Origin: Pseudomonas azotoformans
GTDB lineage: Bacteria > Pseudomonadota > Gammaproteobacteria > Pseudomonadales > Pseudomonadaceae
NCBI RefSeq assembly: GCF_001579805.1
Contig: NZ_CP014546.1
Location: forward strand, 2,852,001-2,916,000
Direction: 5' to 3'
Length of the DNA: 64,000 nucleotides
This document shows positions 28,297 to 38,255 of the stretch, piece after piece. Below the pieces are notes generated by a model. That model made no database searches, was not told the origin of the DNA, and worked only from the letters and a program-made list of their open reading frames with translations. The position numbers were made by a program, and so were the translations under genes. Each line of letters opens with the position of its first letter. Position 1 is the first letter of the stretch.

Positions 28297-28994
28297 GTAA
28301 CACCGAGGCGCTCGACACCGCAGGCCTGGACCTGACCCTGGCCGACACCCAAGCCATCGACGACTGCTGGAACCGCATCGGCATCCATGGCGACAAATCC
28401 TGCCCGCTGTTGGCAGACCATATCCATTGCCGCAACTGCTCGGTGTACTCGGCGGCAGCCACGCGCTTGCTGGACCGCTACGCCTTGCAGCAGGACGCGC
28501 ATCGCCCGCATGCCGCTGTCGAGCTGGGCGAAGATGTGGTCACCCGTTCGTTGCTGATGTTCCGCCTCGGCGAAGAATGGCTGGGCATTGCCACCCGTTG
28601 CCTGGTGGAAGTCGCGCCGTTGCAACCGATACATTCCCTGCCGCACCAACGCTCGCGCGCCTTGCTCGGCGTGGCCAATGTGCGGGGTGCGCTGGTGGCG
28701 TGCCTGTCGCTGGTGGAACTGCTGGGCCTGGATGTCACCAGCAACGGCGCCAGCGGCGGCCGCATCATGCCGCGCATGCTGATCATTGCCGCACAGGATG
28801 GCCCGGTGGTGGTACCGGTGGATGAAGTCGACGGGATCCACGCCATCGATGAGCGCACCTTGAAGGCGGCTTCGGCCTCCGGCACCCAGGCCAGCGCGCG
28901 CTACACCCAAGGCGTGTTGCAGTGGAAAGGTCGCAGCCTGCGTTGGCTGGACGAGGTGCAATTGTTGTCCGCCGTGACCCGGAGCCTCACATGA
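28293..28994 (+). CDS. wspD: WspD, CheW-like coupling protein
   Basis: A 233-residue coupling protein, longer than WspB by an N-terminal extension of about 75 residues. The extension contains a Cys/His cluster (SCPLLADHIHCRNCSVY, about 33-49), possibly metal-binding. The CheW domain begins about residue 85 (LLMFRLGEEWLGIATRCLVEV). It forms the array with WspA and WspE. It ends in an ATGA overlap with wspE. Confidence 0.94.
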   Translation: MSNTEALDTAGLDLTLADTQAIDDCWNRIGIHGDKSCPLLADHIHCRNCSVYSAAATRLLDRYALQQDAHRPHAAVELGEDVVTRSLLMFRLGEEWLGIATRCLVEVAPLQPIHSLPHQRSRALLGVANVRGALVACLSLVELLGLDVTSNGASGGRIMPRMLIIAAQDGPVVVPVDEVDGIHAIDERTLKAASASGTQASARYTQGVLQWKGRSLRWLDEVQLLSAVTRSLT

Positions 28995-31261
28995 CCCCCG
29001 ACCAGATGCGCGATGCCTCGCTGCTGGAGCTGTTCAGCCTGGAAGCCGACGCGCAGACCCAGGTGCTGAGCGCGGGCCTGCTGGCCCTGGAACGCAACCC
29101 GACCCAGGCCGATCAGCTTGAAGCCTGCATGCGCGCCGCTCACTCGCTCAAGGGGGCGGCGCGTATCGTCGGGGTCGACGCCGGGGTCAGCGTCTCCCAT
29201 GTGATGGAAGATTGCCTGGTCAGCGCCCAGGAAAGCCGCCTGTACCTGCAACCCGAACATATTGATGCGTTGCTGCAAGGCACCGACCTGCTGATGCGCA
29301 TCGCCACGCCCGGCAATAACGTGGGGCCGGCGGATATCGAAGCCTATGTGGCGTTGATGGAGCGCCTGTTGGACCCGTCCCAGGCGCCGGTCAAGCCTGT
29401 GGCGCCGCCGCCAGAGCCTGTACCTGTCGTTGAAGAACTGCCGCCGGAACCCGAGCCTGCGCCGCCGGTGGTTGCCGAGCCGCTGCGCCAGAACAAACGC
29501 ATGACCGAAGGCGGCGAGCGCGTGCTGCGGGTTACCGCTGAGCGCTTGAACAGCCTCTTGGACCTGTCGAGCAAATCCTTGGTGGAAACCCAGCGGCTCA
29601 AGCCGTATTTGGCCAGCCTGCAGCGCCTCAAGCGCATTCAAAACCAGAGCGTGCGGGCCCTGGATGCGCTGGACGGGCAACTCAAGACCCAAAATCTGAA
29701 CCTGGAAGCTCAAGAGGCGCTGGCCGACACCCGCCGTCTGCTCAGCGAAGCCCAGGCCCTGCTGGCGGAAAAAACCGCCGAGCTGGACGAGTTTGGCTGG
29801 CAGGCCGGGCAGCGCGCCCAGGTGCTCTACGACACCGCTTTGGCCTGCCGCATGCGCCCGTTTGCCGATGTGCTGGCCGGGCAAGTGCGCATGGTGCGCG
29901 ACCTTGGCCGCAGCCTCGGCAAACAGGTACGCCTGGAGATCGAGGGCGAAAAGACCCAGGTCGACCGTGATGTGCTGGAAAAACTCGAAGCGCCGCTCAC
30001 CCATTTGTTGCGCAATGCGGTCGACCACGGCATCGAAATGCCTGAGCAACGCCTGCTCGCAGGCAAGCCGGCTGAAGGCCTGATCCGCCTGCGCGCGTCC
30101 CACCAGGCCGGCTTGCTGGTGCTGGAATTGAGCGATGACGGTAATGGCGTCGACCTGGAACGGCTGCGCGGCACCATCGTCGACCGGCATCTGTCGCCGC
30201 TGGAAACCGCCCTGCGCCTGAGCGAAGAAGAGTTGCTGACGTTCCTGTTCCTGCCGGGGTTCAGCCTGCGTGACAAGGTCACCGAAGTGTCCGGGCGCGG
30301 CGTCGGCCTGGACGCGGTGCAGCATATGGTTCGCCAACTGCGCGGCGCGGTGGTGCTGGAGCAGACGGCGGGGCAGGGCAGCCGCTTCCACCTGGAGGTG
30401 CCATTGACCCTGTCGGTGGTGCGCAGCCTGGTGGTGGAAGTCGGCGAAGAAGCCTACGCCTTTCCGCTGGCTCACATTGAGCGCATGTGCGACCTGGCGC
30501 CGGACGATATCGTGCAACTGGAAGGTCGCCAGCATTTCTGGCACGAAGGCCGGCACGTCGGCCTGGTTGCCGCCAGCCAGTTGTTGCAGCGTCCGGCGGG
30601 GCAGGGCCAGTCGGACACCTTGAAAGTCGTGGTGATCCGCGAGCGTGATGCGGTGTATGGGATTGCCGTGGAGCGATTTATCGGCGAGCGTACCCTGGTG
30701 GTGCTGCCGCTGGATGATCGCCTGGGCAAGGTCCAGGATATTTCCGCTGGCGCGTTGCTGGATGACGGCTCGGTGGTGCTGATCGTCGATGTCGAAGATA
30801 TGCTGCGTTCGGTGGACAAACTGCTCAACACCGGCCGCCTGGAACGTATCGCGCGGCGTAGCCAACAAGCCACTGAGGCACCGCGTAAACGCGTGTTGGT
30901 GGTGGACGACTCGCTGACCGTGCGTGAACTGCAACGTAAATTGTTACTTAATCGTGGTTATGAAGTGGCCGTGGCGGTCGATGGCATGGACGGCTGGAAC
31001 GCCTTGCGCTCCGAAGACTTTGACCTGTTGATCACTGATATTGATATGCCTCGTATGGACGGTATTGAATTGGTCACACTCTTGCGCCGAGACAGTCGCC
31101 TGCAATCGTTGCCGGTGATGGTGGTGTCCTACAAGGATCGCGAAGAAGACCGACGTCGTGGACTGGACGCCGGTGCCGACTATTATTTAGCCAAAGCCAG
31201 TTTCCATGATGATGCCCTGCTGGATGCCGTGGTGGAACTGATCGGAGGCGCGCGGGCATGA
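28991..31261 (+). CDS. wspE: WspE, hybrid CheA-type histidine kinase
   Basis: A 756-residue hybrid kinase. In order: an Hpt domain with the phospho-His in AAHSLKGAARIVG (about residue 47), a Pro/Glu-rich linker (about 128-160), a dimerisation region, an HATPase domain (N box LLRNAVDHGIEMP, G boxes near DDGNGVD and GRGVGLDAV), a CheW domain and a C-terminal receiver with the phospho-Asp in LLITDIDMPRMDG. It phosphorylates WspR and WspF. ATG at 28991 is inside the ATGA overlap with wspD; a longer upstream frame is only read-through. It overlaps wspF by 4 bp. Confidence 0.96.
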   Translation: MTPDQMRDASLLELFSLEADAQTQVLSAGLLALERNPTQADQLEACMRAAHSLKGAARIVGVDAGVSVSHVMEDCLVSAQESRLYLQPEHIDALLQGTDLLMRIATPGNNVGPADIEAYVALMERLLDPSQAPVKPVAPPPEPVPVVEELPPEPEPAPPVVAEPLRQNKRMTEGGERVLRVTAERLNSLLDLSSKSLVETQRLKPYLASLQRLKRIQNQSVRALDALDGQLKTQNLNLEAQEALADTRRLLSEAQALLAEKTAELDEFGWQAGQRAQVLYDTALACRMRPFADVLAGQVRMVRDLGRSLGKQVRLEIEGEKTQVDRDVLEKLEAPLTHLLRNAVDHGIEMPEQRLLAGKPAEGLIRLRASHQAGLLVLELSDDGNGVDLERLRGTIVDRHLSPLETALRLSEEELLTFLFLPGFSLRDKVTEVSGRGVGLDAVQHMVRQLRGAVVLEQTAGQGSRFHLEVPLTLSVVRSLVVEVGEEAYAFPLAHIERMCDLAPDDIVQLEGRQHFWHEGRHVGLVAASQLLQRPAGQGQSDTLKVVVIRERDAVYGIAVERFIGERTLVVLPLDDRLGKVQDISAGALLDDGSVVLIVDVEDMLRSVDKLLNTGRLERIARRSQQATEAPRKRVLVVDDSLTVRELQRKLLLNRGYEVAVAVDGMDGWNALRSEDFDLLITDIDMPRMDGIELVTLLRRDSRLQSLPVMVVSYKDREEDRRRGLDAGADYYLAKASFHDDALLDAVVELIGGARA

Positions 31262-32268
31262 GGATTGCGATCGTCAATGACATGCCCCTGGCAGTGGAGG
31301 CCTTGCGCCGCGCCTTGAGCTTCGAGCCCGCGCATCAAGTCGTCTGGGTGGCCGCCAATGGCCTCGAAGCGGTGCAGCGCTGCGCTGAACTGACGCCGGA
31401 CCTGATCCTGATGGACCTGATCATGCCGGTGATGGACGGCGTGGAAGCCACCCGCCAGATCATGGCCGAGACCCCGTGCGCCATTGTGATCGTGACCGTC
31501 GACCGTCAGGCCAACGTCAGCCGGGTATTTGAAGCCATGGGCCACGGCGCGTTGGACGTGGTGGACACACCGCCCCTGGGCGTGGGCAACCCCAAGGATG
31601 CGGCGGCGCCGCTGCTGCGCAAGATCCTCAATATCGGCTGGCTGATCGGCCAGCGCGGCAGCCGCGTACGTGCCGAAACCGTTGCGCCGCGAATGACCGG
31701 TAAACGCCAGAGCCTGGTGGCAATCGGTTCATCGGCCGGTGGTCCGGCTGCCCTGGAAATCCTGCTCAAGGGTTTGCCCCGGGACTTTCCCGCCGCCATT
31801 GTGCTGGTGCAGCATGTGGACCAAGTGTTCGCCGCCGGCATGGCCGAGTGGCTGGGCAGCGCTTCCGGCCTGCCGGTGCGCCTGGCCCGTGAAGGCGAGC
31901 CCCCGCAAAGCGGCGTGGTGCTGCTGGCCGGCACCAACCACCACATTCGTTTGCTGAAAAATGGCACGCTGGCCTATACCGCAGAGCCGGTGAACGAGAT
32001 TTACCGGCCTTCGATCGACGTGTTTTTCGAAAGCGTGGCCAGCCATTGGAATGGCGATGCCGTCGGCGTGCTGCTGACCGGCATGGGGCGTGACGGGGCC
32101 CAGGGCCTCAAGTTGCTGCGTGAACAAGGTTATTTAACCATCGCCCAGGATCAGCAAAGCTCGGCGGTGTATGGCATGCCCAAAGCGGCGGCGGCAATTG
32201 ATGCTGCTGTTGAAATTCGCCCACTGGATAGAATTGCGCCCCGATTGCTGGAGGTCTTTGCAAAATGA
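31258..32268 (+). CDS. wspF: WspF, CheB-type methylesterase
   Basis: A 336-residue receiver plus methylesterase protein. The receiver (1-120) has the phospho-Asp in LILMDLIMPVMDG. The esterase domain (about 145-336) has the catalytic Ser in AIGSSAGGPAAL, His in VLVQHVD and Asp in GMGRDGA. It removes methyl groups from WspA and so turns the pathway down. Loss of WspF in P. fluorescens locks WspR on and gives the wrinkly-spreader, cellulose-producing form. Here the gene is full length with all catalytic residues present. Confidence 0.96.
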   Translation: MRIAIVNDMPLAVEALRRALSFEPAHQVVWVAANGLEAVQRCAELTPDLILMDLIMPVMDGVEATRQIMAETPCAIVIVTVDRQANVSRVFEAMGHGALDVVDTPPLGVGNPKDAAAPLLRKILNIGWLIGQRGSRVRAETVAPRMTGKRQSLVAIGSSAGGPAALEILLKGLPRDFPAAIVLVQHVDQVFAAGMAEWLGSASGLPVRLAREGEPPQSGVVLLAGTNHHIRLLKNGTLAYTAEPVNEIYRPSIDVFFESVASHWNGDAVGVLLTGMGRDGAQGLKLLREQGYLTIAQDQQSSAVYGMPKAAAAIDAAVEIRPLDRIAPRLLEVFAK

Positions 32269-32319
32269 ACATGACCTCCCGCGGTGCTGGCTGGCAGGTA
32301 GTAATTCAGGTGACTGCAC

Positions 32320-33321
32320 ATGAATGATTTACAGATCGACGACATCAAGACCGACGAAAATGCCGCCATGGTGTTGCTGGTCGACGACCAGGCCATGATC
32401 GGCGAAGCCGTGCGACGCGGCCTGGCCCATGAAGAAAATATCGACTTCCACTTCTGCGCCGATCCACACCAGGCGATTGCCCAGGCGATCCGCATCAAGC
32501 CGACCGTGATCCTGCAGGATCTGGTGATGCCGGGCCTCGACGGTCTGACCTTGGTGCGCGAATACCGCAATCATCCGGCCACCGCGAATATCCCGATTAT
32601 CGTGCTGTCCACCAAAGAAGATCCGCTGATCAAGAGCGCGGCTTTTTCTGCAGGGGCCAATGATTACTTGGTCAAGCTGCCGGACAACATCGAATTGGTG
32701 GCGCGCATTCGCTATCACTCGCGGTCCTACATGACCCTGTTGCAGCGGGATGCGGCTTATCGTGCGCTGCGGGTCAGCCAGCAACAGTTGCTGGACACCA
32801 ATCTGGTACTGCAACGGCTGATGAACTCTGATGGCCTGACCGGGCTGTCCAACCGTCGTCACTTTGATGAATATTTGGAGCTGGAGTGGCGTCGGGCCAT
32901 GCGTGATCAGACTCAGTTGTCGTTGTTGATGATTGATGTGGATTTCTTCAAGACCTATAACGACAGTTTTGGGCACGTTGAGGGTGACGAAGCCTTGCGC
33001 AAGGTGGCGGCGACCATTCGTGAGGCCAGCAGTCGGCCTTCGGATTTGCCGGCGCGCTATGGAGGGGAGGAGTTTGCCCTGGTGCTGCCTAATACCTCGC
33101 CGGGCGGTGCGCGGTTGGTGGCTGAGAAGCTGCGCATGGCGGTGGCTGCGTTGAAGATTCCGCATAACGCGCCGACTGAGGGGTCGAGCCTGACGATTAG
33201 CATTGGGTTGTCGACCATGACGCCGCAGCAGGGGACGGATTGCCGGCAGGTGATCTTGGCGGCGGATAAGGGGTTGTATACGGCTAAGCATAATGGGCGG
33301 AATCAGGTGGGGATTGAGTAG
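32320..33321 (+). CDS. wspR: WspR, response-regulator diguanylate cyclase
   Basis: A 333-residue output protein that makes cyclic di-GMP. The receiver domain (about 13-140) has the phospho-Asp in [14 protein letters not shown] short coiled helix links it to the GGDEF domain, whose active site reads RYGGEEF near residue 250. The autoinhibitory I-site RxxD (RPSD) sits five residues before it. Active c-di-GMP synthesis and feedback inhibition are therefore both expected. It is 51 bp after wspF and closes the operon. Confidence 0.97.
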   Translation: MNDLQIDDIKTDENAAMVLLVDDQAMIGEAVRRGLAHEENIDFHFCADPHQAIAQAIRIKPTVILQDLVMPGLDGLTLVREYRNHPATANIPIIVLSTKEDPLIKSAAFSAGANDYLVKLPDNIELVARIRYHSRSYMTLLQRDAAYRALRVSQQQLLDTNLVLQRLMNSDGLTGLSNRRHFDEYLELEWRRAMRDQTQLSLLMIDVDFFKTYNDSFGHVEGDEALRKVAATIREASSRPSDLPARYGGEEFALVLPNTSPGGARLVAEKLRMAVAALKIPHNAPTEGSSLTISIGLSTMTPQQGTDCRQVILAADKGLYTAKHNGRNQVGIE

Positions 33322-33669
33322 GGCTGAGTGCTTCTGTGTACATATCCGTTGCTGCGGTCACGGCTGCTATTGGTTCCGCTCTTACAGCGGGTCACTTTTT
33401 GAAAAGCGCAAAAAGTAACCAAAAACGCTTCGCCCCAACACTCGGCACCTCGCTTAGGCTCGGTGTGCCCTCACTCCGGCTTGAATCCGTGGGCCGCCGC
33501 GATGGGCCATCCTTGGCCCAGCGCGGCTAACCCGGCGTCCTGCCGGGTTACCCACGGATTCAAGCCTGCGTTCGGCCAGCGTGTTTGACGGGGCGCCTAA
33601 GATCAAAAGCAGAAGCAAGAGCGTGGCGGCCTTAGAGCCGACCGGTATTGTTTGGTCTAACTCGGTAAA

Positions 33670-33757
33670 ATGTGGGAGCTGGCTTGCCTGCGATGCAGAC
33701 ACCTCTGTACATCAGGCACACCGAGTTGATGCCATCGCAGGCAAGCCAGTTCCCACA
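33670..33757. repeat. REPIN: two inverted REP sequences
   Basis: TGTGGGAGCTGGCTTGCCTG starts the first REP (33670-33693) and its inverted partner ends TTCCCACA (33734-33757). A 40-nt loop separates them. This is the classical REP doublet of pseudomonads, mobilised elsewhere by RAYT transposases. It sits in the loop of the long inverted repeat. Confidence 0.88.
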
Positions 33758-33776
33758 GAAAAGCAGATCCAATTCA

Positions 33777-33834
<58 letters not shown>

Positions 33835-34218
33835 TGTTTTTGATTTTGATCTTAAGCGCCCCGTCAAACACGCTGGCCGGAATTCGGCAGGGATTTGGGG
33901 GGTAAACCGGCAGGGATGCCGGTTTAGCCGCCCCGCGCCATGGATGGCGCGTGGCGGCGGCCCCCCCAAATCACTGTCGGATTACGGGCACACCGAGCCT
34001 AGGCGAGGTGCCGAGTGTTGGGGCAAGAGCGCTTTGGTTACTTTCGCGCTTTTCGAAAGTGACCCGCCGTAAGGGCGGAACCCTAAGTGGCCGTTACCCA
34101 AATAACGGATATGCCCCCCCACCAACCCCAACCCTTTTCGCCCAGCGGACTGCCGCTCCCCCCCATTTCCCGTTATACTCGCCGGCTTTCAAAAGTTCGC
34201 CAACGAGTGCTGCCCGCC

Positions 34219-35314
34219 ATGGAAATCAACCCGATCCTTAACACCATCAAGGACCTGTCCGAGCGCTCCGAAACTATTCGGGGGTATCTTTGACTACGAT
34301 CAAAAGCATGAGCGTCTGACCGAAGTCAATCGCGAGCTTGAAGATCCTGCTGTCTGGAACAAACCTGAATACGCCCAGGAACTGGGCCGCGAGCGCGCTG
34401 CGCTGGCGCAGATCGTCGATACCCTCGACGAACTGAACACCGGTCTGGCCGATTGCCGTGACCTGCTGGACATGGCCGTCGAAGAAAACGACGAAGGCGC
34501 AGTGGGCGATGTCGTCGCCGAGCTGGCCCGTCTCGAGGAAAACCTCGCCAAACTCGAATTCCGCCGCATGTTCAGCCACGAGATGGACCCGAACAACGCT
34601 TACCTGGACATCCAGGCCGGTTCCGGTGGCACCGAGGCCCAGGACTGGGCCAACATCCTGCTGCGCATGTACCTGCGCTGGGCAGACAAACGCGGTTTCG
34701 AAGCGACCATCATGGAACTGTCCGCCGGTGAAGTTGCCGGTATCAAGGGCGCGACCGTGCACATCAAGGGCGAATACGCCTTTGGCTGGTTGCGCACCGA
34801 GATCGGCGTACACCGCCTGGTACGCAAGAGCCCGTTCGACTCCGGCAACCGTCGCCACACTTCGTTCTCTGCGGTGTTCGTCTCGCCAGAGATCGACGAC
34901 AAGGTCGAGATCGAGATCAACCCGGCCGACCTGCGCATCGACACCTACCGCTCCTCCGGTGCCGGTGGTCAGCACGTAAACACCACCGACTCGGCCGTCC
35001 GTATCACCCACGTACCGACCAACACCGTGGTCAGCTGCCAGAACGAACGTTCCCAGCACGCCAACAAAGACACCGCCATGAAAATGCTGCGGGCCAAGTT
35101 GTACGAGCAGGAAATGCAGAAACGCAACGCCGCGTCCCAAGCGCTGGAAGACACCAAGTCGGATATCGGCTGGGGTCACCAGATCCGCTCTTATGTGCTC
35201 GATGCGTCGCGGATCAAGGATCTGCGCACTAACATCGAACGCAGCGATTGTGACAAGGTGCTCGATGGCGACATCGACGAGTATCTGGAAGCCAGCCTGA
35301 AATCAGGCCTGTAA
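34219..35314 (+). CDS. prfB: Peptide chain release factor 2 (programmed +1 frameshift)
   Basis: RF2 recognises UGA and UAA and releases the finished peptide. The gene is read in two frames: codons 1-24 from ATG at 34219 end with CTT TGA at 34288-34293, and after a +1 slip the frame continues from GAC to TAA at 35314, about 364 residues. The tripeptide anticodon-like SPF is present (RKSPFDSG) and the GGQ motif is in [11 protein letters not shown]. It is followed after 32 bp by lysS, the usual prfB-lysS order, probably one transcript. Confidence 0.97.
34280..34294 (+). promoter_or_regulatory. prfB programmed frameshift site
   Basis: GGGGG (an internal Shine-Dalgarno-like run), then TAT, then the slip codon CTT and TGA C. 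When RF2 is scarce the UGA is read slowly and the ribosome slips +1; this is the classic autoregulation of RF2. All elements are in the canonical spacing. Confidence 0.96.
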
Positions 35315-35346
35315 CACCCTAATTCTGTGATGGAAAATTTAAAGAC

Positions 35347-36846
35347 ATGAGCGACCAACAACTCGACCAGGCCCTGCAACAGGAAGAAAACTCCCTGATC
35401 GCCCTGCGCAAGGAAAAGCTTGCTGCCGAGCGCGCCAAGGGCAATGCCTTCCCCAACGACTTCCGCCGCGAAAACTACTGCGATGCCTTGCAGAAGCAAT
35501 ACGCGGACAAGACCAAGGAAGAGCTGGCAGAGGCAGCGATCCCGGTCAAGGTGGCAGGTCGCATCATGCTCAACCGTGGCTCGTTCATGGTGATCCAGGA
35601 CATGACCGGTCGCATCCAGGTCTACGTCAACCGCAAGACCTTGCCGGAAGAAACCCTGGCCTCGGTGAAAACCTGGGACATGGGCGACATCATCGCCGCC
35701 GAAGGCACCCTGGCCCGTTCCGGCAAGGGCGACCTGTATGTGGAAATGACCAGCGTGCGCCTGCTGACCAAGTCGCTGCGCCCGCTGCCGGACAAGCACC
35801 ACGGCCTGACCGACACCGAACAGCGCTACCGCCAGCGCTACGTTGACCTGATCGTCAACGAAGAAGTGCGCCACACCTTCCGTGTGCGCTCGCAAGTGAT
35901 CGCGCACATCCGTACCTTCCTGATGCAGCGCGACTTCCTGGAAGTGGAAACCCCGATGCTGCAAACCATCCCCGGTGGTGCCGCAGCCAAGCCGTTCGAA
36001 ACCCACCACAACGCGCTGGACATGGAAATGTTCCTGCGTATCGCGCCGGAGCTGTACCTCAAGCGTCTGGTTGTTGGCGGCTTCGAAAAAGTGTTCGAGA
36101 TCAACCGCAACTTCCGTAACGAAGGCGTTTCGACCCGTCACAACCCAGAATTCACCATGTTGGAGTTCTACCAGGCCTACGCCGACTACGAAGACAACAT
36201 GGACCTGACCGAAGAACTGTTCCGCGAGCTGGCGCAGCTGGTCCTGGGCAGCACCGACGTGCCGTACGGCGACAAGGTGTTCCACTTCGGCGAGCCGTTC
36301 GTGCGTCTGTCGGTGTTCGATTCGATCCTCAAGTACAACCCTGAGTTGACTGCTGACGACCTGAACGACATCGACAAGGCCCGCGCCATCGCCAAAAAAG
36401 CCGGCGCCAAGGTGCTGGGCTTCGAAGGCCTGGGCAAACTGCAGGTGATGATTTTCGAAGAGCTGGTCGAGCATAAGCTGGAGCAGCCGCACTTCATTAC
36501 CCAGTACCCATTCGAAGTGTCGCCGCTGGCCCGTCGTAACGACGACAACCCGAACGTCACCGACCGCTTCGAGCTGTTCATCGGCGGCCGCGAAATCGCC
36601 AACGCCTACTCCGAGTTGAACGACGCGGAAGACCAGGCCGAGCGCTTCATGGCCCAGGTGGCCGACAAGGACGCCGGTGACGACGAAGCCATGCACTACG
36701 ACGCTGACTTCGTCCGTGCCCTGGAGTACGGCATGCCGCCAACGGCCGGTGAAGGCATCGGCATCGACCGTTTGGTGATGCTGTTGACCAACTCGCCGTC
36801 GATCCGCGACGTGATCTTGTTCCCGCACATGCGGCCACAAGCGTAA
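35347..36846 (+). CDS. lysS: Lysyl-tRNA synthetase, class II
   Basis: A 499-residue synthetase that charges tRNA-Lys. An N-terminal OB-fold anticodon-binding domain (about 55-160, with [15 protein letters not shown]) precedes the class II catalytic core: motif 1 around [15 protein letters not shown], motif 2 [11 protein letters not shown] near 256-266, and motif 3 [19 protein letters not shown] near the end. Length is typical. It is downstream of prfB and ends at a strong terminator. Confidence 0.98.
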   Translation: MSDQQLDQALQQEENSLIALRKEKLAAERAKGNAFPNDFRRENYCDALQKQYADKTKEELAEAAIPVKVAGRIMLNRGSFMVIQDMTGRIQVYVNRKTLPEETLASVKTWDMGDIIAAEGTLARSGKGDLYVEMTSVRLLTKSLRPLPDKHHGLTDTEQRYRQRYVDLIVNEEVRHTFRVRSQVIAHIRTFLMQRDFLEVETPMLQTIPGGAAAKPFETHHNALDMEMFLRIAPELYLKRLVVGGFEKVFEINRNFRNEGVSTRHNPEFTMLEFYQAYADYEDNMDLTEELFRELAQLVLGSTDVPYGDKVFHFGEPFVRLSVFDSILKYNPELTADDLNDIDKARAIAKKAGAKVLGFEGLGKLQVMIFEELVEHKLEQPHFITQYPFEVSPLARRNDDNPNVTDRFELFIGGREIANAYSELNDAEDQAERFMAQVADKDAGDDEAMHYDADFVRALEYGMPPTAGEGIGIDRLVMLLTNSPSIRDVILFPHMRPQA

Positions 36847-36860
36847 CCGAAGCGAAATCC

Positions 36861-36890
36861 GAAGCCGCCTTTTATAAGGCGGCTTTTTTA
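36861..36890 (+). terminator. Terminator after lysS
   Basis: AGCCGCCTT pairs with AAGGCGGCT around a 4-nt loop, followed by TTTTTT. It closes the prfB-lysS unit 15 bp after the stop. Confidence 0.92.
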
Positions 36891-36952
36891 TGTGGCGTCT
36901 TTAAGCGTCAAGCAAACAGCGCCAGGTTTTGATCTATTCAAGGATGTGTGTC

Positions 36953-37669
36953 GTGAACCGCGTAACCGCTCAAGAAGGCGCCGCCGGCATTGCCGCTGCC
37001 GTGGCTGAAAGCGTCCAGTACCAGGGCCGCAAGGCCAGTCGTCGGGGTAGCGAGCAGCGCAGGCAAGACATCCTCGATGCAGCCATGCGCATTGTAGTGC
37101 GCGATGGTGTACGGGCCGTTCGTCATCGGGCAGTGGCGGCGGAGGCGGGGGTGCCGTTGTCGGCCACTACCTACTATTTCAAGGATATCGATGACCTGCT
37201 CACCGATACCTTCGCCCAATACGTCGAACGCAGCGCCGCGTTCATGGGCAAGTTGTGGGTGCGCAACGAGGGCCTGCTGCGCGAGATGGTCGCCTATGGC
37301 GATGGCAGCCCACAATCACGCTCGCAACTGGCTGATGACATTGCGCGCCTGACCGCCGACTACGTCTTGCGCCAACTGACCAACCGGCGTGAGCACCTGA
37401 TGGCCGAGCAGGCGTTCCGCCAGGAGGCCTTGCTCAACCCGCGTTTGGCCGAGTTGGTACGCTCCCACCAGCAGATTCTGTTGCAGGGCACCGGGCAGTT
37501 TTTCCAGGTGCTGGGCTCCCGCGAGCCACAACAGGATGCCAAAGTGTTGACGGCGATAATCAGTCGGATGGAATATCAGGGCCTGCTGGGCGGCGCAGAG
37601 CCTCTGACCGGTGAAGAGATGCTTGAGATCCTCAAGCGTTACATGCATTTGGTGTTGGCCTCGGTCTGA
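36953..37669 (+). CDS. TetR-family transcriptional regulator
   Basis: A 238-residue regulator. After a flexible N-terminus of about 30 residues comes the TetR helix-turn-helix (RRQDILDAAMRIVVRDG through AGVPLSATTYYFKDIDDLL, about 36-85). The remainder is the ligand and dimerisation domain. I chose GTG at 36953 because AAGGA lies 9 bp before it; ATG at 36944 would add three residues. Downstream within 20 bp is a lipoprotein gene, the first of four tandem genes, so it may control them. Ligand and targets are unknown. Confidence 0.87.
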   Translation: MNRVTAQEGAAGIAAAVAESVQYQGRKASRRGSEQRRQDILDAAMRIVVRDGVRAVRHRAVAAEAGVPLSATTYYFKDIDDLLTDTFAQYVERSAAFMGKLWVRNEGLLREMVAYGDGSPQSRSQLADDIARLTADYVLRQLTNRREHLMAEQAFRQEALLNPRLAELVRSHQQILLQGTGQFFQVLGSREPQQDAKVLTAIISRMEYQGLLGGAEPLTGEEMLEILKRYMHLVLASV

Positions 37670-37685
37670 CACCGGGGGATGTCCA

Positions 37686-38234
37686 ATGAAAACCTGGCGT
37701 GTGGTAGTAATCGCCTTGTCGTTCCTGCTACTGAGTGGTTGCCTGGTGACCTTCAAGGACCCGCTGCCGGCCCGTGACGCCGCACCGCAGGCCTTGCTGG
37801 GTCAATGGTCGAGCAAAAACGCCTGGGGTGAGCCGCTCAACCTGCACATCACCGCCGTGGGTGAGCACCGTTACAAAGCCGTGAGCTACCCTACAGCCAA
37901 GCCGGGCCAGCGTGATGAGTACCTGTTCAGCGTTTCGCGCCATGGTAGCCGCTGGTATTTGTCGGCGCCGCTGCCGGCCAAGCTCGGCGGGAACTTCATT
38001 CTGGCGGGCTTCGAAATCAACGAAAAGCATGAATTGGTGGTCTACAACCTCGATCTGGAGCAGATCCATCAAGCCATCGGCCAAAAGGCGTTGCACGGCA
38101 GTACCGTGGAGACCGTCGAAGGGGCTGGCGTGTTGGTGGACAGCCCCTTGGACCAGGTGTTTGCCTACCTGGATGATCCGGCTAACGCCGATGTATTCGT
38201 GGAAGCCGTGCGCTACCAGCGCGCGGGCAAATAA
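37686..38234 (+). CDS. Predicted lipoprotein, function unknown
   Basis: A 182-residue protein with a lipoprotein signal (residues 1-20, lipobox LLSGC with Cys20), so it is anchored in the cell envelope. The mature part looks like a compact beta-rich domain (LLGQWSSKNAWGEPLNLHIT) with no recognised motif. It starts 17 bp after the TetR gene and is followed by the DUF1704 gene. Residues after the lipobox do not include Asp at +2 (Leu-Val), so sorting to the outer membrane is expected. Confidence 0.82.
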   Translation: MKTWRVVVIALSFLLLSGCLVTFKDPLPARDAAPQALLGQWSSKNAWGEPLNLHITAVGEHRYKAVSYPTAKPGQRDEYLFSVSRHGSRWYLSAPLPAKLGGNFILAGFEINEKHELVVYNLDLEQIHQAIGQKALHGSTVETVEGAGVLVDSPLDQVFAYLDDPANADVFVEAVRYQRAGK

Positions 38235-38255
38235 CGTTTAAAGAGGAAGCACCGG

